From contig CM075655.1 of the NCBI GenBank assembly GCA_037953625.1, forward strand, positions 10,806,001 to 10,870,000: a stretch of 64,000 nt of DNA, in the 5' to 3' direction. The stretch is from Crotalaria pallida (Eukaryota; Streptophyta; Magnoliopsida; Fabales; Fabaceae). Both the position numbers and the translations under genes were made by a program. This document shows positions 11,034-20,720 of this stretch, in pieces. The notes under the pieces were generated by a model. That model was not told where the DNA came from, ran no database searches, and saw only the letters and a list, made by a program, of their open reading frames with translations. Each line of letters opens with the position of its first letter. Position 1 is the first letter of the stretch.

Positions 11034-11911
11034 TAATTAATAAAGATCATATGTTGTTTCGATTATTTGTTTATAGTATAATTTAATGTATGGCTCGTTT
11101 ATTCATCTTGAATTACTTCCTCTGTCTCTAAATATAAGCATTATGTAACGCTCTCACTTTTATTAGCAAATTTTAGGTTCTATTGAAATTGGAGTTAGAA
11201 AATTCCTTTTTAAAACTTAATTCCTTTAAAAGGTTTTACGAAAATCCGGCAGAGTTTCCTCTGTTTTCCGGACTTCCCAAAAAAAAATTTCTTAAAACCT
11301 GTCAGCCAGAATTACTTAAGACATAAACCATAGCAGTTTAATAGCTATAACTAATCCTAACGCCCAAATAATACAAGTTCCAGGGCGAGCTACTAATTCA
11401 TATTATGGATTACAAAACGTAATGGTCCACTCAAACATTTAATATACATTCCACGTAGTGGAACGATAATCCTGCTCGGTCATGTCCCATGTAAGCTCCA
11501 CTTCAGTATCTGTAAAAATATAGCATGAAGGGTAGCATTACACAGAACTTAAAAAGATAAATCCTAAAAGAGGCATAGTAATAAACTAAGCATACCCAAT
11601 TCTTAGCATACCTTATTCATATAATTAATCTCTTTAAGTCCTTTACGTATTCTCATATTCGTTTAATACATGGTTCTCTTATCATTCTCTCATTTCCATT
11701 CATTATCCATTTCCTGTTAGCCGCTTGTACTTAGCATTTCCAAAATTATTCTCCTTAGTTATTTCCTCTAATTCCAATATCATTTCCATTGTCCACTTTA
11801 TTATTTCATTTCCCAATATCCAATCTATTATCTATTTTTACTTCCTTTATTCATTTTCCATTATGTGTAACCTCAATTCAGAGATCTACATAAACTTCCC
11901 TTAGCATTATG

Positions 11912-12028
11912 ACAGGGTCTCACGACCTCCCGTCGTTCTATATCACGGTCACAGGGTCTCACGACCTCCCGTCGTTCTATATCATGGTGACAGGGTCTCA
12001 CGACCTCCCGCCGTTCTATATCATTTCC
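11912..12028. repeat. Three tandem 39-bp units inside the solo LTR
   Basis: Three near-identical units start with ACAGGGTCTCACGACCTCCC at 11912, 11951 and 11990. They differ by a few substitutions. The core GGTC-TCAC-GACC could form a short stem. Confidence 0.9.
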
Positions 12029-13369
12029 CCTTTTTCTTTATTCTCGTCTATTTTAAATATTTTCTGTTCACTAATGATTCTCATTCTTCTCTAGCTCTGC
12101 TTAATGAGGCCACATACATTATATTTCAATTCTCATTGCTAGCTCTTCATTACTTCCATTTTCCCTTTCTTTTCTTTTTTTTCTTGTTCTCTTCCTTTTT
12201 CTTTTCATTATACTTCTTATTAATTACTATAATTTACCTCTAACTCCATTCTACTACACTATCATAATCACATTCTCTCTATTTGTCTTATCATCTTTTC
12301 ACTTAATTCTTTTACCAATTACCCTCTTGGATTGGAATTTTAGTTTATCATTTTCATTTCGAATTCATTACTACCCAACCACTCTTAACTAAGTTTTCAT
12401 CCGTGCTTCCTTATTGCTTTCGCACTCTAACTTCTCTTTTTCCTCACCTTTAGTCTTAACTCATTCTACACCCTTCGCCTATTACAAACACTTCATACTC
12501 TTTTACTCTCACACTCCTCTAATTTCCCTTAATTAATTTCCCTTGGTTTTATTTTGCGTTTGTTCTACACTTTCATTCCATATTAACTCTTTTAATATTC
12601 TATTATATTCATTCACTCTGGAACTCATTCTATGCACCTTCAATTAATTCCATTATCAATTTAAATAAATCTTTTATTTTTGTGGGAACTACCCTAAGGC
12701 TCATTAACTTATTCCTTAATTACCCTATTCTTAGTCACCACTATAAACTCCTAGAATTTACTTTTTAAATAGAGGTAATACGAACCCTTCTTACCTCGGG
12801 TTTTCTTTTAAACAAAGAACCTGAGTTGTGGCTCGATGTCGATGACGGCGTCGGTGTTGCTCCTCGTTATTGAGAACGATCGCGACCGGATCGAGGCCCA
12901 AGCTTCAAACCTCGGAGTACCCAACACAAGCCCGGTGCGAATCACGATCAGTAACGACGCCGGTGAGATCCGGTGAGGAGAGAGAAAGCCCTAGAGGAGA
13001 GAGAAACATCAAGGGAGGAGGAAGGGAGAAGGGGAACTCAAATCAATAGGGAGAGAGAGGGGAAGGGGTGTTCATAGTGGTGGTGGTGGGTGGTGGTTCG
13101 TGGTGGTGGCTGGAGTGGTGGCCACGGTGGTGGGTATGGTGGTGGAGAGAGAGAGAGATAGAGATGGGGTTCCAAGAAGAGAGGGAAAGAAATCAAGAGG
13201 GAGGAGGAAGAGAGTAGATCTATGGGGAGGAGGAAGGGCCAAGGAGAGGGGTGGTGGCCTTGGGGCGGCTCCGGTGGTGGTGGCTGGTGTTTGGGGCGGT
13301 TTTGGGTGAGAGAGGAGGCAAGTGGTGCGGAAGAAATGAGGAGAGGGAGGAGCTGGTGCGCAATTTATC

Positions 13370-13580
13370 GAGCTGGTGGGGATCTGATTCGCGCCACGCG
13401 CCTGGGCGCGGTGCTGGTGCGCCTGCGCGCGCGCGCTGCGCATCTGGTGCGCGACATGGCACTCTGCGTGCGCTTGGGCGAGATTGGTGCGCGCCTGGGC
13501 GGATTGGCTTCTGGACTGGTGCATCTGATGCACCCTGGTGCGCCTGGGCGTGCACCGGTGCGCCTGGGCGTGCACCAGAG
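13370..13580. repeat. GC-rich GCGCCTGGGCG repeat block inside the solo LTR
   Basis: A strongly GC-rich island in AT-rich surroundings, built of TGGTGCGCCTGGGCG-like phrases. The long overlapping ORFs on both strands (13.07-13.70 kb) are products of this composition and of the GGTGGTGG tract at 13.08-13.28 kb, not genes. The same motif on the opposite strand (GCGCCCAGGCGC) recurs at about 15990-16080. Confidence 0.75.
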
Positions 13581-14197
13581 ACTCCCAACTTCGATTCGCC
13601 GTAACTTTTTCGTTAACCGTCGGATCGAGCCCAAATTTTTAGGCAAGCTTCTTAACCCCCTAAACTTCACATCCAACGATGGAATTTGATTTCTTAACAT
13701 CCTATAATAAATTCCTAATTTTCTCTTTTCGGCTGATTTCCAACATTTAAAACGCCGATTTAACTCCGGATTTCGCTTCGATAATTTTGCCCCTTGCTAC
13801 CAATGTCTCCTACACAACCCCTAATACTTATAATTACTACTCACCTTGCTCCCAAAATTCCTTAAGCCATTAATCTACCCATTCTTTCCACTTTAATTCT
13901 ATTAATTCATTAATTATTGCTTGGAATTAAATTAGGGATGTTACACATTAGACAGTCGGTTTTGCTTGTCTCTTAAATATAAGCATTTATCTCAATTTCC
14001 AATAACATTAATTACTTCATTTCCACAAACATCTTTCTTTAGTCAACACTTTTTAAAGTCCCAATAATAATTATAGGGGTAATTTGGAAAAAACATATCA
14101 AATATTATCATTTCCAATACCACTAACAATATTAACTAAATTTCTTAATGCATGTGAAAGTTCACCCTAAGTATTTATATTCAGAGACAAAGGGAAT

Positions 14198-14413
14198 ACT
14201 GTTTACTTAGTGCACAATCATGCATTGAATTCAAGGATATCGGTGTATTGTACTTTTCTAATGTCATAATGAGGATTTAACATTTATGCCGATAAGTCTC
14301 TCAATGTATATTAATTGCTGATCAGATTTCAAAATGTTTGATTAAAAAATTTCTAAACAAATAAAGAAAGAGAAAATAAACAATGTATTTGCTTATTTGG
14401 GGAGGCTGAAACA
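14198..14413. other. Short AT-rich spacer
   Basis: No gene or clear repeat. It separates the MITE from the LINE fragment. Confidence 0.5.
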
Positions 14414-14423
14414 TACTCCCTTT

Positions 14424-15326
14424 ATTTTTTTTTGGTAAAATAAAAAATATTATTAAACCACAAACCAAAAATAAAATCATACAATTATATTTTAGACCAA
14501 TGCCACCTTCTAGGAAAGGTTCACTAGACCAAAGGGATTAAATAAAAACCGGTTTAACCAAACTGAACCAACCTAACAAAAGAAAAGAGAGCCTAATGCT
14601 ATAAATGTGCCATAATCCGGTTCACCAGTGGTCCATTTTGCCAGGACCAAAAATGAGGAAAACAAAACGCCATCCTCACTACTACTTGTCGTTCCAGATC
14701 TCTCATCACCACCGCCACCGTTCGCTCAACTCTAGCAAAAATTCGTCGGTTCCGTTCACACCAAATGGAGTAGATACATGCTGCAAAAATGGTAAATACA
14801 CTCTTCCTTCTTTGTTTCTCTCTGAATGCATGCATTATCCATCTTACCCAGTTCACAAATCTGCAGGGCCAGTTGTTGACTCCAATCCAAAGGCAAGCTT
14901 CCTACAACAAAGCTCTAGACCAGGTGCATTCAAAGAATAGGTGGTTCCTCGATTCCTCCTCCACATTATAGAGAACACAGGTTTGTTGTTGTACATACAT
15001 TCTATCTCTTGTTTTCAACTTATTCTGTACCGCCAGCCAAACTATGAACATGTGTTTAGGAATTGAGGTAGAGTTCCAAACAAAACTATGCATAGGAAAC
15101 GCCGTTAGATTCCCTAGCAGAAAGGAATAGCCACTAGCAATAGTATACACACCATTATAAGTGGAACTCCAATAGTCACCTGCATAACCACTGCTCAATT
15201 TGTCCTTAACCTTCACAAGCTGCTTCCAATGCCAGCTGTCCCCCTGTTTGGGTTGGATATGCCAGAAGTCACAATCCTTTAAGTAGATAGAGCTTATCCA
15301 CTTTAATTAATGTTATTCCAATAGTG
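14424..15326 (-). mobile_element. 5'-truncated LINE (non-LTR) retrotransposon insertion
   Basis: Flanked by the direct repeat TACTCCCTTT at 14414-14423 and 15327-15336. On the minus strand the 3' end is A-rich (about 14424-14433), as expected for target-primed reverse transcription. Only the last part of ORF2 is present, so it is 5' truncated. The target was the first bases of a Stowaway-type element (CTCCCTTTGTTTCATATGTA continues at 15329). Confidence 0.8.
14599..15302 (-). pseudogene. C-terminal part of LINE ORF2 with reverse-transcriptase zinc-binding (zf-RVT) domain
   Basis: One reading frame runs from about 15302 to the TAA at 14599, broken by an in-frame TAG at 14902-14904. The zf-RVT signature is clear: GVYTIASGYSFLLGN, IPKHMFIVWLAVQNKLKTRD, then a degraded Cys/His knuckle (CVLYN...NHLFFEC, the second Cys replaced by Tyr). 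After the stop come IYSIWCERNRRIFA-like residues typical of plant LINE C-termini. The reverse-transcriptase catalytic domain is absent. Dead fragment. Confidence 0.8.
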
Positions 15327-15338
15327 TACTCCCTTTGT

Positions 15339-17147
15339 TTCATATGTAGTGTTTATAGAGTTTTTGTCTCATGTTTCGTATGTATTGTTCTTTTACAAAA
15401 CCCAATACATAATTAATGTTATTTTTCCAAATACACTCATATTTATTACACCATCTTTTTCGTAATACCCACAATTTTCTTGCTTATTTTAATATAAATA
15501 AATAAAAATAAATAAGGATTTAAATAACGTATTTGATTTCTTGTAAGATTATAAAAATTCAATTTTTCCATAATTGGATTAAGTTAGTGTTTCAATTTAA
15601 TTGTCATAAATTGAGCAATTGTGAATTTTATATTTTGGTTTTTATTAAAACCGTAATTTATTATTTATTTAATTAAATAAGGTTTTAATTATGTACTTCT
15701 GATTTGGGTATAATATATGATGTTTTTGGGCTTAATTTGACTCTCTTTTGCTTTGGTTTTGGCTTGTTACGTTTCTTAGGTGTTTTAGGTAGATTTAGCT
15801 TAATTTTAATTAGTTTAGGAAATATTATCCCTTGAACATTTTGATCTGTTTGTTCATGATTTCAGGTACTTTTGGAGCTTAATTGCGGAAAATAAATATG
15901 AAACTGGAAAGAGGATGAAAAGACCTTGAAAATGGCACAAGAACGGAGCGAAACGGAGTCGGAGCAGGTGACGCACGTCCAGCGCACAGGCTAGTGCGCC
16001 CAGGCGCACGCCCCTCGTGAAGCAGCATGCATTAGACTGGCGCGCCCAGGCGTGATGCCCTGGGCGCCCAGGCGCGCGGTCCTCGGAGCAGACCCATTCG
16101 GGTCTGTTTTGCTGATTTTTGATGGGATTTGTTTAGGTTTTAGTTTTAGCCTTTATATATAGGTTTTGCAATTAGTTTTAGGGATAATTTCAGATACAAT
16201 AGAGAGAATTAGAAGCAATTAGGATTAGAGAAGAGAGGTTAGAAACATATCATTGAGAGCAAAGAGGCAAGGCAAGGATTGAAGATCAACAATGGAGGGA
16301 TCCACTTGAAGATTGAAGATCTTTTGGGGAAATTCATTATTGTCTATGATTATGAGTTCTTCCTTTAATTCTTGTATTTCTTCTCCTATTATGTGTAACT
16401 AAACCTCTTGTTAGGAATATGGTGGATTTGTATGGATTCTAAATAGTTTATTAATTTATGTTTTGATGTTTTCCTTTTAAATCAATTGTTTGGTTGTGTT
16501 TTAATTACAATTCATAGAATTGATCAATTTATGTTTTGCTTTGGTAGTCTAATCCTTCAATTGGATGATTAGGGATTAGATTAGGCCTTTAAACCAAACA
16601 TTATAATTACCCAAGCAGTAGGGATACTTTTGGGGATTAAATGACTTTTTTCCAGTGTTTTCATTAATGATTATTAAACTAAGATTCACTTAAGGGAATA
16701 AGGGGTAAAGTTTAATAAGAAACATAATTGCCATGAGGGATCTAGCTTTTACTACCTCTGGAAGGTCATTGATTTAATGGGAAACAATTTTTCATAATTA
16801 GTAACTACGGTCCTACAATGAAACCATGTTCCTAGCCTTTTCCACATTTGTTTCTAAATACTCTTTATTTTCTGTTTTGTCTCATTCTATCTATTCTAAA
16901 CTCCTTTCTCAAAACCTAAACAAAATTCAAGTTTCACATAGTAATTACTATTTGCCTAAGAATTTTTAGAAACAAATTGCAATCCGCTGTGGAACGATAA
17001 TTTTACTTACTCTTTATTACTTGTGCGATCGGTACACTTGACGAATTGCCAATAACTTCCTTTAAAGTAGAGATGAAAAAATTAATTTTCCTGTCTAATG
17101 GGTGCCACGACCTAGTCAAGGGAGCGGAAGGAAAAATTTTAAGCTTG
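15339..17147 (+). mobile_element. Degenerate LTR-retrotransposon-derived non-coding DNA
   Basis: After a partial MITE start (15329 to about 15480) the sequence resembles the LTR and leader of plant Ty3 elements. It has a TATA box (TTTATATATAGG, about 16153), a GC-rich GCGCCCAGGCGC block upstream of it (15990-16080), a transcribed-type region after it (GAAGATCTTTTGGGGAAATT, about 16312) and the phrase TGTGCGATCGGTACACTTGA near 17020. No ORF of note. The boundaries are not defined, so the element call is tentative. Confidence 0.45.
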
Positions 17148-17555
17148 TGTAACATCCCTGATTTGATGATTTCTAATCCCTGATTAAGTAAAAGTTAATT
17201 ATAAATTTATTTTATAATTAATTATTTTTATTTAATTTTTGATTAAAAATATGTGTGTATGTATGTATTTGTTAAAAGAAGAATAAAAAATAGTTTTGAT
17301 AATTAATTTAAAGTGAAAATGTTAGTTTTGCAGTTAAGTCCTTGGGGAAGGACCTAAATGCAATATTAGAAAGGTTTTTGGAGAGAAATTCAATAAAATA
17401 TAAATTTTTTAAAATTTCAGTCGTGGTAATCGATTACCACGATATAGTAATCGATTACCATAATGCAGACCAACCAAGGTTAGTGCGTTTGATGAATAAT
17501 CAGCCACTAATCACCGTTTGATCGCCACGAAATCACCATGCACTACTGGAAAAAG

Positions 17556-17745
17556 TACTTTTAAAATCGATCGTTTTGGACTTTTGAAATCGATCGTTGT
17601 GGTGATGTTGAAAATGGTGGAATTAAAAGTGGACCTTTTGAAATCGGTCATAACGACCGATTTTAAAAGTACTTTTTGAAATCGGTCGTTTGACCGATTT
17701 CAAAAGTACTTTTGAAATCGCTCACTCTTACAACCGATTTTAAAA
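17556..17745. repeat. Left subterminal repeats of the CACTA element
   Basis: Seven or so copies of GAAATCGGTCGTT-like motifs in both orientations, with spacers such as AAAAGTACTTTT. Such arrays bind the TNPA-type protein in CACTA elements. Confidence 0.8.
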
Positions 17746-17956
17746 GTCTTTCTTTTTCTTTACCACATAATATATACATCCCCTGCTGCATGAAATTAAA
17801 AATTTTCTTTTTTACACAGAAGAATAACCCAATTACAGAACCTAAGCAAGCTAAAATTCATAAGCAAAATTCATATCAAACTAACAATCTTGAAGTAGAA
17901 AATACAAAATACTTCAAACTACCAAAATACGCAAGATTTACAAAAGTTAAGTAGTA

Positions 17957-18290
17957 TTAAAGGCCAGCTTGTTTGAGAGTAAGTATAAATGATGACCAGT
18001 GCTCAATAACATCGTCAATGGATTCTTGTGATAGGGGACATTGAGGATTGTGATTAAAGACCTGAAATATAAATGAGATAAAGATTATTCAATTACCTCA
18101 TTACTTTGTTCAATAAACTCAAAATACAAATTCATATTCAATTACCTCATTACTTTGTTCAATAAACTCAAAATATAAAGTCATATTCAATTACCTCATT
18201 CCATCTACCGAAAATCTTTGCCATGATAATGGTGAACATATGTACCATAACATAATAACCACATTGTACGCTTCCCTGTTGTTTTGCACA
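17957..18290 (-). pseudogene. Last two exons of a Ulp1/SENP-like (C48) cysteine protease gene carried by the CACTA element
   Basis: Exon A (18290-18195) encodes KQQGSVQCGYYVMVHMFTII, which has the oxyanion-hole Gln and the Gln-Cys-Gly active-site motif of Ulp1-type desumoylating proteases. It ends at a donor (GAG|GTAATTGAA). Exon B (18061-17957) follows an acceptor (CAG|GTC) and ends in TAA after LTLKQAGL. The frame is kept across the intron, which contains a tandem duplication of about 50 bp including the exon A end (ATGAGGTAATTGAATATGA). The rest of the gene upstream is missing, and the Ty3 element sits at 18424. Plant CACTA and MULE elements are known to carry Ulp1-like genes; this is a remnant. 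Neither exon exceeds 35 codons. Confidence 0.75.
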
Positions 18291-18423
18291 CTACAACAAC
18301 AACATTTGAAATATTAAATAAAGAAGAATGTCTAATAAAGAAGAATGCAAAGGAGTCGCCAAATCATCAATCAAACTCTCATACACATACGATCCATATA
18401 TAACCACGATAAATTATATAACC

Positions 18424-19057
18424 TGTAGGGTCTGCCGACCAGACACGGATTCAAGCCTTGTCAAAGGAGTTATCTAAGGGCACTTCCCTCGGTTTACTTA
18501 ACATGAACGTCCCTCGCTCGGACTCGTGGACTCCGAACATCCCCAAAGGACCAGGCTCGGACTTGATGGAACCGAGCCTCATCATCGGTCCTCAATCCAT
18601 CAGGCTTGAGACTCTAGGCCGAGACATACCGTCGGCTAGAGGATAAGCTCAAACCCACCGAGGCTTCTTATCCCTTCCGCAAATCTCTCCTAGATTCTCG
18701 CAACAGCCTAGACATGAGATCTTCAGCTGATCCTATCCAGATTCTAAGAGCATAATCCTCCGATATTATCTCACAGAATCTTGGTTCAGCTCAACCCTGA
18801 TACAGGGCCCAGGCGGCCCATATCAGCCTCCTCCAAACCCTATAAATAACTCACTACAGCTAGGGTTTCAGGTACGTACTCTCATCCCTAAGTTGACACT
18901 CTGCACACATGTTGATTAGGGAGAACCTCCTTTTCCCAACTGGAACTGCAAAAATACCATAAGTCACACATTAACTCTTGATCCTCTCTAGGGTTCCTGA
19001 TTCCATAGTCTTGAGCACTTAGAGGGTTAAGGACATCTAGTGTTCCAAGACACTACA
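18424..19057 (+). repeat. 5' LTR of the Tat-lineage element
   Basis: TGTAGGGTCTG...GACACTACA, 634 bp. It contains a TATA box at 18841-18848. Its partner is 30025-30658. Confidence 0.95.
18841..18848 (+). promoter_or_regulatory. TATA box (TATAAATA) in the 5' LTR
   Basis: TATAAATA preceded by CAAACCC. It is conserved in the 3' LTR at 30442-30449. It should drive the genomic RNA, with the start expected about 30 bp downstream near the CTACAGCTAGGG stretch. Confidence 0.75.
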
Positions 19058-19058
19058 T

Positions 19059-19075
19059 TGGCGCCGTCTGTGGGA
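19059..19075 (+). other. Primer binding site (TGGCGCCGTCTGTGGG)
   Basis: Lies one base after the 5' LTR. It begins TGG, complementary to a tRNA CCA end; the first nine bases TGGCGCCGT match the PBS type used with tRNA-Asp, but later bases diverge. The identity of the primer tRNA is therefore uncertain. Confidence 0.7.
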
Positions 19076-19110
19076 AACGAATAACCAGTATTCCCACTTC
19101 CACCGTACTC

Positions 19111-20720
19111 ATGGCAAACGACAACGATAACCAAGAACAAGGGGATCTCCGCCGTCGCCTTCGTGGGAGGCCACCTAAGAACGCAGGAAACGTTAGGGAC
19201 AGAATCGCCCCAGGAAGACCTACTGGAGGCAGTCGGGGTAACACTCCACCAGTTCCTCCGGTGGATCGGACGGTCGTTCCCCCGGTTCCTCCAGTTCAGG
19301 GTGATGTTCCTCCAGTTCCTCCGGTGGTTCAAGCCACTGTTCCTCCCCTCGTGGAAGGCGGCGGAAGGCGATCCAATCCCCGCACTGTTCCGGATGGCCA
19401 TGTCTCAGATTGGCACGATACTGCGGACTCTGGACCACATCGATCTCGGAGGGCCCCTTCTGGATCACGAACTGGTGAGGATCGGCGAGTTGAGCGTTCC
19501 GCTCGACATGACCACTCCCGTGCCGAGCGATCCAACAGGGAAGTCCCTCAATTTACCAGGGGTCGTTTTGGAACACTTCAAGGTGGTGAACGTTTCGAAA
19601 CACAAGGTAGATCTTACATGACTACTTCGTCGGCTCGTAGGAGAGAGGAATCAATCATGGAGATCTTGAGGACTCAAACTTCTTTGATTGAAAAGCAGAA
19701 TCAGGCTATCGCTGCTCTTCAGCAGCAAAGCATGGCATGAATAGCCGAGCAAGGCCCTAACGTGGCTCTCGGCAACCCTAATAACCTTCCTTCGCCCCCA
19801 CCCCTTAATCCGGGATTGGTTCCTGGGCGTGTTACTGGGGAACCCCATCCTGGACATCCTTTCATAGCTGAGATAATGGCGTTTCAAACCCCGCAGACTT
19901 ATGTGGGTCATCAGAATATCCCTCGGTATAATGGGACGACTGATCCGATGGACCACATCGCGGCTTACGAATCCTCCATGATGTTTTATGGAGGAGGGGA
20001 TTTTATGAAGTGCCGAGCATTCTCAATGACTCTGGGATCGGCACCTTTGAGATGGTTCAATTCCCTACCTGCCAACTCGATTCACTCGTGGGCCGAGCTG
20101 AGGATAGCATTTTTGAATCGATATACAGCCAGTATGTCACAACCCAAGTCGGACCATTCATTGGCTGGAGTCGCACAGAGACCTGACGAGTCTCTTCGCG
20201 ATTACCTAGCTCGGTATCAACAAGAAGCTAGTGGCATATCAGGCCTGCAATCGGGAGTATTGTCCTCTTACTCACTCAAGGATTGCGAGATGGTGATTTC
20301 AAGGATTGTCTGATTGGAGAACCACCAAGGGATATGGCCGAACTCAGGGAAAGATCTAGGAAATTTGTTAATTTGGAGGAATTCCATAGAATCAGCACCG
20401 CGGCTCGAGGTCTGGAACAGCGCCCTCATCAGAATGATTCCCGTCAAACTGATCGTTTTCGAGAAAACAGGGGGAGGAAGGACAAGAGAGAAAGAGGAGA
20501 AAAAGTGCCTCCAAAAGGCAAGTATGATGAATATACCTAGCTCACAGTCCCGAGGAGTCAAATCCTTCGTGAGACTATGCATACCGAGATGCGTAACATC
20601 ACTCGGCCTCCAGCTTTGAGAAAAACTGCTCAAAAGGATAGGACAAAGTACTGCGACCATCATGGCGGATAGGGGCATACCACTGATCAATGTACCCAAC
20701 TGAAAGATCTGATTGAGGAA
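19111..20720 (+). pseudogene. gag of the Tat-lineage element, broken
   Basis: The ATG at 19111 opens a proline/arginine-rich N-terminus (repeated PPVPPV), then a retrotransposon gag core (HIAAYESSMMFYGG, LRWFNSLPANSIHSW, SLRDYLARYQQEA) and a degraded zinc knuckle (KYCDHHGG, then GHTTDQC). Lesions: TGA at 19738-19740; a frame change near 20240-20265; TAG at 20538-20540; TAG at 20670-20672 inside the knuckle. After the frame change reading continues in the same frame as pol. It would have encoded the capsid/nucleocapsid polyprotein. It is non-functional as it stands. Confidence 0.88.

Larger units (their letters stand above)
11144..13945 (-). mobile_element. Solo LTR, 2.8 kb, TGTAACATCCC...GTTACA type
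   Basis: A perfect 5-bp TSD (CATTA) lies at 11139-11143 and 13946-13950. The termini are TG...CA; read on the minus strand the LTR begins TGTAACATCCCTAATTTAAT and ends GAGCGTTACA. There is no internal region or coding capacity, so it is a solo LTR or a very degenerate element. On the minus strand it carries a block (13600-13690) clearly homologous to 48667-48757 in another LTR family, which supports the orientation. It contains a 39-bp tandem repeat and a GC-rich stretch, listed separately. Confidence 0.85.
11115..14197. mobile_element. MITE split by a solo LTR
   Basis: The left part starts CTTCCTCTGTCTCTAAATAT (about 11117) and the right end, reversed, starts TTCCCTTTGTCTCTGAATAT (about 14197). 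These look like the two terminal inverted repeats of one MITE, interrupted at 11144-13945. Shortly right of the LTR a second GTCTCTTAAATATAAGCATT phrase appears (about 13975), so two related MITEs or a tandem end duplication may be present. Confidence 0.5.

Noticed and set aside
13072..13700. Cluster of long overlapping ORFs on both strands (up to 167 codons)
   Set aside because: They arise from GGTGG-rich and GCGCCTGGGCG-rich sequence inside a solo LTR. Translations are low complexity with no domain, and several frames are open at once.
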